Assembly (NCBI GenBank): GCA_018673475.1
Contig: JABHCN010000009.1
Span: 1-64,000, forward strand
Origin: Actinomycetota bacterium
Lineage (GTDB): Bacteria > Actinomycetota > Acidimicrobiia > Acidimicrobiales > MedAcidi-G1
Direction of reading: 5' to 3'
Length of the DNA stretch: 64,000 bases
Position numbers and translations under genes: made by a program. Below the pieces are notes generated by a model. It did not search any database and was not told the DNA's origin. It saw only the letters and a list, made by a program, of their open reading frames with translations. This document shows positions 31,648 to 40,304 of the stretch, one piece after another (positions within the stretch are counted from its first letter, which is position 1; each line of letters opens with the position of its first letter).

Positions 31648-32294
31648 CCTCCAACCTGATCCGGATTGGCGACAACCCCGGAGCAGCCTTGTCGGCAGCA
31701 GTGGCCGAACTCAGATCCGGAGCCGTCGTCGTCGTGCCCACCGACACCGTCTACGGCCTGGCAGCCCTAGTCGATGACGCCGATGCGGTTGCGGCCCTGT
31801 TCGAGCGGAAGGGGCGGCCGGCCCACAAGCGGGTGGCGGTGCTGGTCGCCGATGTCGCACAGGCTCTACGGGTTGTAGATCCGGGTCCGGGCTTTGACCG
31901 GCTGGTGGAGCGGTTCTGGCCGGGGCCCCTGACCCTTGTCTGTCGGAGGGCATCGGGATTTGGAGCGTGGCTGGGTGACGATCTGGACACGGTTGCGGTG
32001 CGCTGTCCCGGTCATGACCTGACCAGGTCCATCGCCAGCGAGGTTGGACCGCTCGCTGCGACGTCGGCGAACCGCTCAGGAGACGACAACCCCGTCAGCG
32101 CAGCGGCCGCGGGCGAGGCGGTCGGAGGCGGTCTGCTGGTACTTGACGGCGGCGAATGCGGCATGGACGCCTCGACTGTCCTGGACCTCGTGTCGGAACC
32201 GGCCAGGGTGCTGCGACAGGGTGCGATCACAGCGACGTCGATGGCAGCCGCAGGCATCATGTTGGATGTCGAGCAGGGATCAGACGACCGGTAG
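31644..32294 (+). CDS. tsaC: Threonylcarbamoyl-AMP synthase (TsaC/Sua5)
   Basis: This enzyme makes threonylcarbamoyl-AMP for t6A37 of tRNAs. The 216-residue protein shows P-T-D-T-V-Y-G-L-A (about 36-44), K-R-V-A-V-L-V and the S-A-N-R-S-G-D-D-N-P block. ATG 31644 overlaps the prmC stop. Translation genes prfA, prmC and tsaC form one unit. Confidence 0.94.
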   Translation: MTSNLIRIGDNPGAALSAAVAELRSGAVVVVPTDTVYGLAALVDDADAVAALFERKGRPAHKRVAVLVADVAQALRVVDPGPGFDRLVERFWPGPLTLVCRRASGFGAWLGDDLDTVAVRCPGHDLTRSIASEVGPLAATSANRSGDDNPVSAAAAGEAVGGGLLVLDGGECGMDASTVLDLVSEPARVLRQGAITATSMAAAGIMLDVEQGSDDR

Positions 32295-32297
32295 TAT
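32292..32297 (+). promoter_or_regulatory. -10 box TAGTAT for rpiB
   Basis: TAGTAT ends 7 nt before ATG 32305. The tsaC stop codon TAG is part of the box. It implies a leaderless rpiB transcript. Confidence 0.5.
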
Positions 32298-32304
32298 CGG
32301 CACC

Positions 32305-32745
32305 ATGACCAGAATCGCCATCGGCTCCGACCATGCAGGGTTCAACCTGAAGATGCGCCTGGCCTCCGACCTGGCCGACCTCGGTCACGAGGTACTGGAC
32401 CTTGGCGCACATTCGACCGACCGGGTCGACTACCCCGACTACGGCGAGGCGGTCGGGAGGGCTGTCGCCGGTGGCGACGCCGATGCCGGGGTCTGTGTGT
32501 GTGGCTCAGGAATAGGCATAGCGATGGCTGCCAACAAGGTGGCCGGAGTCAGGGCCGCGACCGTGCACGATGCCACCTCCGCCCGCCTTGCCAGAGAGCA
32601 CAACGATGCCAACGTGGTCTGCTTCGGTGAGCGGCTGATCGATGAAGCTGTCGCAGCCGAGGCGCTTCGGGCGTGGCTGGATGCAGAATTCGAGGGCGGT
32701 CGCCATGCCGACAGGGTTGCCAAGCTTGACGCGATAGGTCCCTGA
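32305..32745 (+). CDS. rpiB: Ribose-5-phosphate isomerase B
   Basis: RpiB interconverts ribose 5-phosphate and ribulose 5-phosphate. The 146-residue protein has the family start I-A-I-G-S-D-H-A-G, D-Y-P-D-Y and the catalytic Cys loop C-V-C-G-S-G-I-G. N-x-x-N-V-V-C-F-G-E-R follows. ATG 32305 is supported both by homology length and by the -10 spacing. Confidence 0.95.
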   Translation: MTRIAIGSDHAGFNLKMRLASDLADLGHEVLDLGAHSTDRVDYPDYGEAVGRAVAGGDADAGVCVCGSGIGIAMAANKVAGVRAATVHDATSARLAREHNDANVVCFGERLIDEAVAAEALRAWLDAEFEGGRHADRVAKLDAIGP

Positions 32746-32746
32746 G

Positions 32747-33004
32747 GTGGCCGGCATCCCTGACCTTGAGACGGTCACGCCCACCCAGGCGGTTGTAGAA
32801 CCCACGCTGGACGAGGGCGACCACGACAGGTTCTCCCACTACGCCCGAAAGGCCGACATCGTCGAGTCTGCAGTCACCGGCAGGCCGGTGGTGGCACTCT
32901 GTGGAAAGGTCTGGGTACCCAACCGCAACCCCGACCGCTACCCGATGTGTCCGACCTGCCGGGACATTTTCGAGCAGAAGAAGAAGGCCGAGAGAGGCAA
33001 CTGA
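32747..33004 (+). CDS. DUF3039 family protein
   Basis: This 85-residue actinobacterial protein is of the DUF3039 type. The region D-H-D-R-F-S-H-Y is followed by A-L-C-G-K-V-W-V-P and C-P-T-C, which could form a small zinc site of three Cys plus a His. It starts at GTG 32747, 1 bp after rpiB. Function is unknown. The C-terminus is lysine-rich. Confidence 0.85.
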   Translation: MAGIPDLETVTPTQAVVEPTLDEGDHDRFSHYARKADIVESAVTGRPVVALCGKVWVPNRNPDRYPMCPTCRDIFEQKKKAERGN

Positions 33005-33024
33005 GGGCGGGTCGAGGAGGAGCC

Positions 33025-34248
33025 ATGGGAATGCTGCGAACCTTGAGGTCGGTAGTGCGGCTCAGGCGTCCTGAGTTCAACAGGACAACGAGGCGCCTTG
33101 CTGTCGCTGCCAACGTCGACGACCTCAGGGCCATGGCGAAGAGGCGGTTGCCGGGTGGGGTGTTTGACTACATCGACGGTGGGGCCGAGGACGAGGTGAC
33201 CCTGTCACGCAACGTCGAGGTGTTCCGCCGGGCCGAGTTCAGGCCGAGGGTTCTGCGCGACATGGGCACGATCCGGACCTCGTCAACCCTCCTCGGCAGA
33301 CCGCTGGATCTTCCGTTCGTGATCGCACCCACCGGGTTCACGCGGATAGCGGACCCCGCTGGCGAGTTGGCAGTGGTGCGGGCGGCCGGACGGGCCGGTG
33401 TCCCGTTCACGCTCTCCACGATGGGCACCCGGTCCATAGAGGAGTGCGCCGAGGTCGCCGGTGACGATTCTCGCCTCTGGTTCCAGGTGTACACGTGGCG
33501 CGACCGCGATCGTGTGAAGGGCCTCGTCGAGCGCGCAGCCACTGCCGGTTTCGAGGCGCTGGTGCTCACGGTCGATACAGCGGTACTTGGACGGCGCGAG
33601 AGGGACGTCCGCCGCGGCTTCACCCTTCCACCCGAGATCGGCCCCGACACCTTCATCGACGGAATGCGCCACCCGGGCTGGACCTGGCGGTTTCTCCGGT
33701 CCGAGCCCATTCGCTTCTCAAGCGCTGAGGGAACGGGTGCCGGCGACGGCTCCGACGCCGTGTCGCTGGCCGAGTACATGGTTAGACAGTTCGATCCGGG
33801 TCTGTCGTGGCGCGACGTCGAATGGCTTCAGTCCATCTGGGATGGCCCCATCATCCTCAAGGGGATTCAGACCGTCGCCGATGCCAGGCTTGCGGCAGAT
33901 TCCGGCGTCTCAGCGATCGCACTCTCCAACCACGGTGGCAGGCAACTCGACGGTGCGCCCACGCCGTTCGAGTTGGTGCCCGATGTCGTCGAGGCCGTCG
34001 GCCACCGGATCGAGGTCATCTGCGATGGCGGCATCCGTCGTGGCGGAGACATTGTCAAGGCCTGTGCCCTGGGTGCCGCCGCGGTGATGACCGGTCGCCC
34101 GCACCTCTATGCCCTCGGTGCCGCCGGCGAGCGGGGGGTAGACCACATGCTCGACCTGATGAGGTCGGGTATGGAGCGCACAATGGCCCTTGTCGGCTCA
34201 GCCACAGTTGACGACCTGGACCCGGAGCTGGTGAGGCTCGGGGGCTGA
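33025..34248 (+). CDS. FMN-dependent alpha-hydroxy-acid dehydrogenase (LldD-like)
   Basis: The 407-residue TIM-barrel flavoenzyme oxidises an L-2-hydroxy acid such as lactate. It has the N-terminal F-D-Y-I-D-G-G-A-E-D-E, A-P-T-G-F, Q-V-Y and T-V-D-T-A flavin contacts. The catalytic His is in S-N-H-G-G-R-Q-L-D, with D-G-G-I-R-R-G-G-D before the C-terminus. ATG 33025 has GAGGAGGAG upstream. The membrane-associated hydrophobic loop usual in LldD appears short. Glycolate or other hydroxy acids remain possible substrates. Confidence 0.88.
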   Translation: MGMLRTLRSVVRLRRPEFNRTTRRLAVAANVDDLRAMAKRRLPGGVFDYIDGGAEDEVTLSRNVEVFRRAEFRPRVLRDMGTIRTSSTLLGRPLDLPFVIAPTGFTRIADPAGELAVVRAAGRAGVPFTLSTMGTRSIEECAEVAGDDSRLWFQVYTWRDRDRVKGLVERAATAGFEALVLTVDTAVLGRRERDVRRGFTLPPEIGPDTFIDGMRHPGWTWRFLRSEPIRFSSAEGTGAGDGSDAVSLAEYMVRQFDPGLSWRDVEWLQSIWDGPIILKGIQTVADARLAADSGVSAIALSNHGGRQLDGAPTPFELVPDVVEAVGHRIEVICDGGIRRGGDIVKACALGAAAVMTGRPHLYALGAAGERGVDHMLDLMRSGMERTMALVGSATVDDLDPELVRLGG

Positions 34249-34280
34249 CGGGCACCTCGACTCGGCTACGTTCGCCGGCC

Positions 34281-35768
34281 ATGGTTGTCCCACCCGCATT
34301 CAGGCTTCCCGATCCCGGAACGATCTCGGGTGTGTGGTCGGCGCGGCTGTCCGATGATCCTGACCGCCTCCTCCTTCATGCGGACGGAGTCTGGACCAAC
34401 CGTGGCGACTTTCTCGACCGGACAGCGGTGGTGGCCGGGCGTCTGGCCGGAGCTGGCCTCGTGGCGGGCGACCGGGTGCTGCTCTCGGGGCCGTCCTCGG
34501 TTGACCTGGCGGTGGCCCATGTGGCGTGCCTGCGATCGGGTCTGGTCGTGGTGCCCGTAAACGGCGGGTACACGAGGGACGAACTGGCCCACATCGTGGC
34601 CGATTCGAGGCCCAGCGCTGCGCTGGTTGACCAGAAGGGCTGGAAGGAGATCCTCGTTGGGCTGGCACCAGAACTTCGAGCAGCAGGAACAGACGTCTGC
34701 TGGGACGACGCTCCGGTACCGAACCTTGACTCGGTGGGCCCGGCCGACCCCGCTCTCATCGGCTACACATCGGGAACGACCGGAGCGCCAAAGGGGGCGG
34801 TGCTCACCCAGGCGAACCTGCTGGCCGGTGCCGAGTCGGTCCGACAGGCGTGGCACTGGACCGCCGAAGACAGACTGCTCCTGTGCCTCCCCCTGTTCCA
34901 CATGCATGGCCTTGGTGTCGGCCTGCACGGCACCCTCCTCACCGGTGGCTCAGCGGTACTGCACCAGGGGTTCGATCAGCACAGGGTCCTCGGCGACATC
35001 GGGAGCCATGGCTGCACCATGTTCTTCGGCGTGCCCACCATGTACCACCGTCTCGTAGACGACTCCGAGGTTGGCACCCTGAGCAGCCTGCGGCTCTGTG
35101 TGTCGGGGTCGGCTCCACTTTCTCCACTTCTCCACGGCCACCTCCGTGACCGGGCGGGAATCTCGGTGCTGGAGCGCTACGGAATGACCGAGACGGTGAT
35201 GCTGGTGTCGAACCCGTACGAGGGCGAGCGTCGGGCCGGTTCCGTCGGGTTCCCACTTCCCGGCGTCGAGTTGCGCCTGGCCGAAGGTACCGGTGAGATC
35301 CAGGTCCGGGGTCCGAACGTGTTCGACGGCTACTGGGAGCGCCCAGACGCCGATGATCAGGCATTTGTCGACGGACCCGGCGGCCGTTGGTTCAGAACGG
35401 GCGACCTTGGATCAGTTGACGACGATGGCTACGTGTCGATTGTCGGGCGGTCCAAGGAGTTGATAATCACAGGTGGGTTCAACGTCCACCCGCGAGAGGT
35501 CGACGACACCCTCGCCGCCCACCCCGGTGTGTCAGAGGTAGCGGTCGCCGGCGTGCCGTCAGAGGAGTGGGGTGAGGACGTGGTCGCGTGGATCGTGCCA
35601 ACCCCGGGAGCCCCGCCGCCGACAGCGGAAGTGCTCCGGGACTTCGGTCGGAACCACCTTGCGGCCCACAAGTTGCCGCGGCGGGTTGTAGTAGTCGGGT
35701 CCCTGCCACGAAACGCCCTCGGCAAGGTGTTGCGCCACGAGTTGCGCGAGGCTGTCTCCGATGAATGA
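34281..35768 (+). CDS. AMP-forming acyl-CoA synthetase
   Basis: This 495-residue adenylate-forming enzyme has the P-loop Y-T-S-G-T-T-G-A-P-K-G (about 164-174), Y-G-M-T-E, the hinge T-G-D-L and C-terminal lysine motif P-R-N-A-L-G-K-V. The compact size and P-L-F-H-M-H-G-L resemble malonyl-CoA synthetase (MatB) and other short-chain acyl-CoA ligases, but the substrate is not fixed. TACGTT (34267-34272) lies 8 bp before the ATG. The stop overlaps the next gene. Confidence 0.88.
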   Translation: MVVPPAFRLPDPGTISGVWSARLSDDPDRLLLHADGVWTNRGDFLDRTAVVAGRLAGAGLVAGDRVLLSGPSSVDLAVAHVACLRSGLVVVPVNGGYTRDELAHIVADSRPSAALVDQKGWKEILVGLAPELRAAGTDVCWDDAPVPNLDSVGPADPALIGYTSGTTGAPKGAVLTQANLLAGAESVRQAWHWTAEDRLLLCLPLFHMHGLGVGLHGTLLTGGSAVLHQGFDQHRVLGDIGSHGCTMFFGVPTMYHRLVDDSEVGTLSSLRLCVSGSAPLSPLLHGHLRDRAGISVLERYGMTETVMLVSNPYEGERRAGSVGFPLPGVELRLAEGTGEIQVRGPNVFDGYWERPDADDQAFVDGPGGRWFRTGDLGSVDDDGYVSIVGRSKELIITGGFNVHPREVDDTLAAHPGVSEVAVAGVPSEEWGEDVVAWIVPTPGAPPPTAEVLRDFGRNHLAAHKLPRRVVVVGSLPRNALGKVLRHELREAVSDE

Positions 35769-36462
35769 CACGACTGCTGAACCGACGAGCGTTGCCTTTC
35801 ACTTCGACGTGATCTGCCCATGGGCCTACCAGACCTCCCTGTGGATGCGTGAGGTACGCGACAGGCTGGGCCTCGACGTGGACTGGCGGTTCTTCAGCCT
35901 TGAGGAGGTCAACAGGGCCGAGGGTAAGAAGCACCCATGGGAGAGGGAATGGTCCTATGGCTGGTCGATGATGCGCATAGGTGCATTCCTGAAACGGCGT
36001 GACCCGGAGCTGAACGATGCCTGGTACCTGCGGTCCGGCACCGCCCTCCACGTTGAGGGCCGCCAGCCGCACAGGCCCGAGGTGGCCCAGGAACTGCTTA
36101 CCGAGATGGGCCTGGATCCGGGCATCGTCGACGAGGCCCTTGCCGACGAGACAACCCATGACGATGTCCGAAACGACCACGAGGACGTTCTGGCCCTCGG
36201 AGGCTGGGGCGTCCCAACCCTCGTGTTCCCGGGGGTGGGCGATGACCCGTCCCGCAAGCTCTTCGGTCCGGTCCTGATCGACCCACCTACGGGTGCCGCA
36301 GCCGAGCGGCTCTGGAACCTCGTGACCGGGTGGCTCGAGTACCCCGACCTGTTCGAGTTGCAGCGTCCCAAGACCCCTTCGGACCTGGCCCGGATCGGCG
36401 ATGTCTTCCGGCCATACATCGAGGCACGCGAGTGGAACACCGTGGCCAACCCAACCCCCTGA
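35761..36462 (+). CDS. FrnE/DsbA-like thioredoxin-fold protein with a broken CxxC
   Basis: The 233-residue protein is of the FrnE/2-hydroxychromene-2-carboxylate isomerase group. The strand F-H-F-D-V-I-C-P-W-A-Y gives C-P-W-A where oxidoreductases have C-P-W-C, so the second redox Cys is lost. V-P-T-L-V-F near residue 155 is the cis-Pro loop. It overlaps the acyl-CoA synthetase gene by 8 bp and is probably in the same transcript. A monothiol or glutathione/mycothiol-linked role is possible. The substrate is unknown. Confidence 0.82.
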   Translation: MNDTTAEPTSVAFHFDVICPWAYQTSLWMREVRDRLGLDVDWRFFSLEEVNRAEGKKHPWEREWSYGWSMMRIGAFLKRRDPELNDAWYLRSGTALHVEGRQPHRPEVAQELLTEMGLDPGIVDEALADETTHDDVRNDHEDVLALGGWGVPTLVFPGVGDDPSRKLFGPVLIDPPTGAAAERLWNLVTGWLEYPDLFELQRPKTPSDLARIGDVFRPYIEAREWNTVANPTP

Positions 36463-36483
36463 CCATCGCTACGGAGGACAACC

Positions 36484-37302
36484 ATGAGCATTGAACTTGA
36501 CAGACAGCGGATAGTCGGAGGGCTGGAGCAGACCTGGGCCGAATGGGCCGACTGGGCCACAGGGTTGTCCGACAGCGATTGGGAGACGCCCAGCAGGTGC
36601 CCCGGATGGACAGTGCAGGACAACCTGGCCCACATCATCGGTACCGAGCGGATGCTCCAGGGCCACGATGCCCCCGAGGTGGAGTTCCCGACTGCGCACC
36701 TCAAGAATCCGATTGCCGAAGGCAACGAACGATGGGTTGAGTCAATGCGGTCGCTGTCGGGACCCGAGGTACTGGAACTGTTCAGGGAGGTATCGGCGGA
36801 ACGGCTGGGCCAGTTGTCTGCGATGTCCGACGAGGAGATCCACAAGGTGGGGTGGTCGCCGATAGGCGAGGTGCCCTACCTGCGGTTCATGCACGTGCGG
36901 GTCTACGACTCGTGGCTTCATCTGGAGGACTGCCGGGAGCCACTCGGCCACGAACCATCCGCCGGCGGCCTGCCAGCCCAGATATCGGTGGACGAGGTGG
37001 CGACCGCTGCCGGCTACATCATCGGAAAGAAGGGAGGGGCACCCGACGGGAGCAGGGTCGAGGTGAACCTGACCGGCCCCGTGGAGGCCGCCATCAGGGT
37101 GGCCGTCGATGGCAGGGCATCGGTTGTAGATGAGTTCGACACCGGACCCACCTGCACGCTCTCAATGTCGTCGCACGACTGGTTGGCCCTGACCGGGGGT
37201 CGCAAGGACCCCGTACCCCTGATCGACGGCGGAAGCGTTGCACTCGGTGGCGACGAGGCCCTTGCCCGGCAGCTGGCAGAGCGCCTGGCCTTCACAATCT
37301 GA
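36484..37302 (+). CDS. Mycothiol-dependent maleylpyruvate isomerase-type protein (MDMPI, DinB-like)
   Basis: The 272-residue protein has an N-terminal four-helix DinB-like MDMPI domain (W-x-x-P-S-R-C-P-G-W-T-V-Q-D-N-L-A-H, H near residue 51) and a C-terminal SCP2-like domain (about 165-270). The metal His triad is visible in L-A-H, V-R-V-Y-D-S-W-L-H and neighbours. Such proteins are thought to use mycothiol as a cofactor in actinobacteria. The reaction here is not known. GGAGG precedes ATG 36484. Confidence 0.85.
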   Translation: MSIELDRQRIVGGLEQTWAEWADWATGLSDSDWETPSRCPGWTVQDNLAHIIGTERMLQGHDAPEVEFPTAHLKNPIAEGNERWVESMRSLSGPEVLELFREVSAERLGQLSAMSDEEIHKVGWSPIGEVPYLRFMHVRVYDSWLHLEDCREPLGHEPSAGGLPAQISVDEVATAAGYIIGKKGGAPDGSRVEVNLTGPVEAAIRVAVDGRASVVDEFDTGPTCTLSMSSHDWLALTGGRKDPVPLIDGGSVALGGDEALARQLAERLAFTI

Positions 37303-37337
37303 CGTCGCCATCAGTGAGTGGCACTGTGGGAACCCCG

Positions 37338-37904
37338 ATGACACATCTCGTGAACGGTCGCATGATCGTGCCGCCGTTCCCGGAGGGAATGGAGACGCTC
37401 GTTGTGGGTATGGGCTGTTTCTGGGGAGCCGAGCAGCGGTTCTGGGAGACCCCCGGGGTCTGGACAACGGCAGTCGGGTTCACGGGTGGCACCAGCCCGG
37501 GGCCGGGGTACCGCGATGTCTGCACCGGAGCCACGGGCCACGCCGAGGTAGTGCTCGTCGTGTTTGATCCCCTTGAGCTCACGTTGGAGGGCGCCCTTGC
37601 GGTGTTTTGGAACAACCACGATCCGACCCAGGGAATGGGGCAGGGCAACGACATCGGGACCCAGTACCGGTCGTGCATCTTCGTGGCCGACGCGGAACAG
37701 AGGGCGGCGGCGGAAGCCACGCGTGATGCCCTGGAACCACTGTTGGCAGACGCCGGATTCACCCCGATCACCACCCAGGTCTCAGAGCTTGGAACGTTCC
37801 ACTACGCCGAGGACTATCACCAGCAGTACCTCGCCAGAAACCCCACCGGGTACTGCGGCCTCGGCGACACAGGCATCACCTGCCCTACCGGTGTGATCGG
37901 TTGA
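37338..37904 (+). CDS. msrA: Peptide methionine sulfoxide reductase A
   Basis: MsrA reduces methionine-S-sulfoxide. The 188-residue protein has the active-site G-C-F-W-G-A-E (Cys27), Y-R-D-V-C-T-G, and C-terminal recycling cysteines in Y-C-G-L-G-D-T-G-I-T-C. The catalytic position is a normal TGT cysteine, not Sec. The frame opens at GTG 37314, but ATG 37338 has GGGAA six bases upstream. Confidence 0.93.
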   Translation: MTHLVNGRMIVPPFPEGMETLVVGMGCFWGAEQRFWETPGVWTTAVGFTGGTSPGPGYRDVCTGATGHAEVVLVVFDPLELTLEGALAVFWNNHDPTQGMGQGNDIGTQYRSCIFVADAEQRAAAEATRDALEPLLADAGFTPITTQVSELGTFHYAEDYHQQYLARNPTGYCGLGDTGITCPTGVIG

Positions 37905-37934
37905 CCACTGGTTCTATCGGCGGCGCAAGAGTGC

Positions 37935-37963
37935 TACCTTTACTTCTATGGAGAAAGTAAAGG
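37935..37963 (+). promoter_or_regulatory. VapB promoter and operator spanning the start codon
   Basis: TACCTT (37935-37940) ends 7 nt before ATG 37948. A perfect 9-bp inverted repeat, CCTTTACTT (37937-37945) and AAGTAAAGG (37955-37963), is centred on the start codon. It is the likely VapB-VapC autoregulatory operator and would block a leaderless promoter. Confidence 0.65.
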
Positions 37964-38187
37964 CAGAGCGCACCTGCAAGGTGAGCAGCAAGAACCAGAT
38001 CACCATTCCCGTGGCTGCACTGGCTGAGACAGGCATCCGGGCCGGCGATCGGCTGATGGTCCGCGCCGACGGCCCCGGCAGGGTGGTGCTCGTACTGGAA
38101 GGCGATCCGATTGCCGAGTTCGCAGGAGCGCTCACCGGCTGTTGGGAGCCAGGCGATCTCGACAGGTTGCGCGACGAGTGGGACTGA
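37948..38187 (+). CDS. vapB: AbrB/MazE-type antitoxin VapB
   Basis: The 79-residue antitoxin has a swapped-hairpin AbrB DNA-binding fold, seen as V-S-S-K-N-Q-I-T-I-P followed by G-I-R-A-G-D-R-L. A C-terminal acidic/Trp-containing tail would wrap the toxin. The stop lies inside the start of the downstream PIN-domain gene. The palindrome over its start codon suggests self-repression. Confidence 0.9.
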   Translation: MEKVKAERTCKVSSKNQITIPVAALAETGIRAGDRLMVRADGPGRVVLVLEGDPIAEFAGALTGCWEPGDLDRLRDEWD

Positions 38188-38594
38188 CTGTTCTTGATGC
38201 CGGTGTCGTAATCGGCTGGATGGACGACACCGATGCACACCACGGGGTGGTCACCGCCGCCCTGTCCGAGAGTCGTGCCCGTGGCGACTACCTCGTCCTA
38301 CCTGCGTCTGCCCTTGCCGAGGCAATGGTCGGCCCGGCACGCCGAGGCAGGGAGGCGGTAGAGACTGCAACCGCCCTGCTCGGTTCGGTGCCGGTCGAGA
38401 CTGTCCCGGTTGACGGGAAGGTGGCAATCGAGACAGCGGCACTCAGGGCATCGATGGGCACTCGGCTCCGTCTCCCCGACGCAATGGTCGTCGCCACAGC
38501 CATCGTGCTCGACGCCGACCGCCTCGTCACCACGGATCGCCACTGGCCGTTCGCTGCCACCCTCGGCTTCGAGGGTGAGTTGCTCGTAATCTGA
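38178..38594 (+). CDS. vapC: PIN-domain ribonuclease toxin VapC
   Basis: The 138-residue PIN-domain RNase has the acidic set D in T-V-L-D-A-G, E in L-A-E-A-M, D in L-P-D-A-M and D in T-T-D-R-H. GTG 38178 overlaps the vapB end by 10 bp, the usual coupling, and starts directly at the first PIN strand. Free toxin would cleave RNA, commonly tRNA. Confidence 0.9.
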   Translation: MGLTVLDAGVVIGWMDDTDAHHGVVTAALSESRARGDYLVLPASALAEAMVGPARRGREAVETATALLGSVPVETVPVDGKVAIETAALRASMGTRLRLPDAMVVATAIVLDADRLVTTDRHWPFAATLGFEGELLVI

Positions 38595-38603
38595 ACCGGG
38601 GTG

Positions 38604-39305
38604 CTACGGGGCCACCGAGGCCCAGGCCTCCAACTCAGCCTCGTCACCCCAGAACTGCAGGTCTCCGTGGCCGCGGCCCCACACGAACAGCGCTAGGTCC
38701 GATGCGGTACCTGCGGCGGCTGTATCGGCCTTGGCGTGCTCCCTCGTTACCACCAGGCCCTCGTCACCCGGTACCACCAGCCACTCGCCGTCGCCATCGG
38801 TGGCGTGGAGGTGAAGGGAGCTTGATGGATGGTCGGTAACCGGTCCATTTCGCTGAAACCTGAAGGCCACGTTGACGGCCTCGTCGACCACGTCGGTTGC
38901 CAGGCCGCACTCGATGGGTGCGGTGGCACCAGCGGCGTCCTCGGCATCCCAGCGGTGGATTGCAGCCTCACACGCCATCCGGCGGACCCAGAATCCGGCA
39001 GTCGTGTCGGGGGACCAGTTCCAGGCCGAATGGTCGGCATCGGTCGACTCGAGGAGTGACACGAGGTCGTCAAGCAGGTCGGTTGGTAGGTCGGTGTCAG
39101 CAATGTCCGGGCGGTTCGGACCGGACGCGTCGGCGGCCCTCACCTGGGTAGCCACGAAACCCCAGACCATCCGGATGTGGTCCAACAGCTCGGTGTTGGT
39201 CCAGCCGGGACACGCTGAGACCATGCCGTCGGGTGTGCCTTCAGCAGCTGAGATAAGGGCACGACCCTCGGTGAGGATTGCTGAGAGGTGCTCGTTGCGG
39301 TTCAT
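38604..39305 (-). CDS. Mycothiol-dependent maleylpyruvate isomerase-type protein (MDMPI)
   Basis: This second MDMPI-type protein in the window has 233 residues. Its N-terminal DinB-like bundle includes S-A-C-P-G-W-T-N-T-E-L-L-D-H-I, a His-containing A-I-H-R-W-D, and a C-terminal SCP2-like part. ATG 39305 gives the usual N-terminus. A TTG at 39344 that overlaps the stop of the PAC2 gene is an alternative and would mean coupled translation. The reaction is unknown. Confidence 0.82.
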   Translation of the reverse strand: MNRNEHLSAILTEGRALISAAEGTPDGMVSACPGWTNTELLDHIRMVWGFVATQVRAADASGPNRPDIADTDLPTDLLDDLVSLLESTDADHSAWNWSPDTTAGFWVRRMACEAAIHRWDAEDAAGATAPIECGLATDVVDEAVNVAFRFQRNGPVTDHPSSSLHLHATDGDGEWLVVPGDEGLVVTREHAKADTAAAGTASDLALFVWGRGHGDLQFWGDEAELEAWASVAP

Positions 39306-39340
39306 GTAGATGGAGTCTCGCCGATCCGGCAGCCCTGTGC

Positions 39341-40225
39341 TCAACCCGGTAGGCCGGTGTCGGGGTCGTCCGCCTGTTCCCTCAGGAACGCCTCCAGTTC
39401 GGCTGCGAGGTCGTCACCGCTGGGAATCAGTTCCTCGGTCTGGTCCGTCTGGGTCTCGAGACGCTTCACGTACTGCAGGAGGTCCTGGTCTCCCGCGACA
39501 GCGGCATCGACCTGGCGCTGCCAGTCGGCCGCAGGACCATCCAGGTCGGCGTAGGAGGTGCTCACCCCGCTGACCTGTTCGAACCAGCGCAACAGTGCCC
39601 GCGTGGCCTTTGGGTTGGGGGTGTCGGGCACGTAGTGGGGAACCGACACACGCAGTGAGATGACCGGCGTGCCCGCCCGGTCGAGCGTGTCGTGGAGTAC
39701 ACCGACGAGACCTGTCGGCCCCTGGTACGAGGGCCGGTCCAGCCCCAGCCTGTCGGCCAACTGGGCGTTTGTGGAACTACCGGTAACTGAGAGAGGGCGC
39801 GTATGCGGCGTCATGCCGACCATCGCACCCAGGGTCACGACAGTTGCCGCCCCGGTGATGGTGGCCACCTCGGAAAGGGCGTTGGCGAAGGTCCGCCACC
39901 TGAGGTGGGGTTCGACCCCGCTCACCATCAGCAGGTCGCGCTGTCCCTCGGGTGTTCGGGCAAGGAGCACCTCGTTGCGTGGCCAGCGGAGCACCCTGGT
40001 GCCCCGCTCGTCGAAGTAGACCACCGGTCGTTCCTGGGTGAAGTCGAAGAAGGTCTCGGGATCGACATCGCCGATTCTGGTGTGGTCGATTCTCCCTGTA
40101 AGCCACTCCACGGCGGCCGTAGCCGACCCTGAGGCGTCGAACAGTCCCCTGAACGCCACGACCAGCATTGGACGTTCCAGGTCGTCGGCCAGGTCATCCC
40201 TGGCGATCCATCGGAGTTCCTCCAT
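39341..40225 (-). CDS. PAC2 (proteasome assembly chaperone-like) family protein
   Basis: The protein has about 294 residues and a PAC2 fold. It shows M-L-V-V-A-F-R-G-L-F-D-A near the start, a central T-G-S-S-T-N block and the S-L-R-V-S-V-P-H-Y-V strand, then a C-terminal acidic helical tail (about 260-294). Actinobacteria with proteasomes commonly encode such proteins, but a role in proteasome assembly is not shown. The frame extends to a GTG at 40285. ATG 40225 is the more usual family start. Confidence 0.8.
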   Translation of the reverse strand: MEELRWIARDDLADDLERPMLVVAFRGLFDASGSATAAVEWLTGRIDHTRIGDVDPETFFDFTQERPVVYFDERGTRVLRWPRNEVLLARTPEGQRDLLMVSGVEPHLRWRTFANALSEVATITGAATVVTLGAMVGMTPHTRPLSVTGSSTNAQLADRLGLDRPSYQGPTGLVGVLHDTLDRAGTPVISLRVSVPHYVPDTPNPKATRALLRWFEQVSGVSTSYADLDGPAADWQRQVDAAVAGDQDLLQYVKRLETQTDQTEELIPSGDDLAAELEAFLREQADDPDTGLPG

Positions 40226-40304
40226 GGCGACAGGATCGCGCAGATTTGGCCACAACCGGGTGCTCAGCGCCTCTGATGGTGCCACGGCATGGGAGCATCA
40301 CCCG

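Noticed and set aside
33025-34248. Mycofactocin dehydrogenase MftD
   Set aside because: The N-terminus and motifs are LldD-like, and no mft genes (mftA/B/C) are adjacent.
37338-37904. Selenocysteine in MsrA
   Set aside because: The catalytic codon in G-C-F-W is TGT, a normal cysteine, and there is no in-frame TGA.
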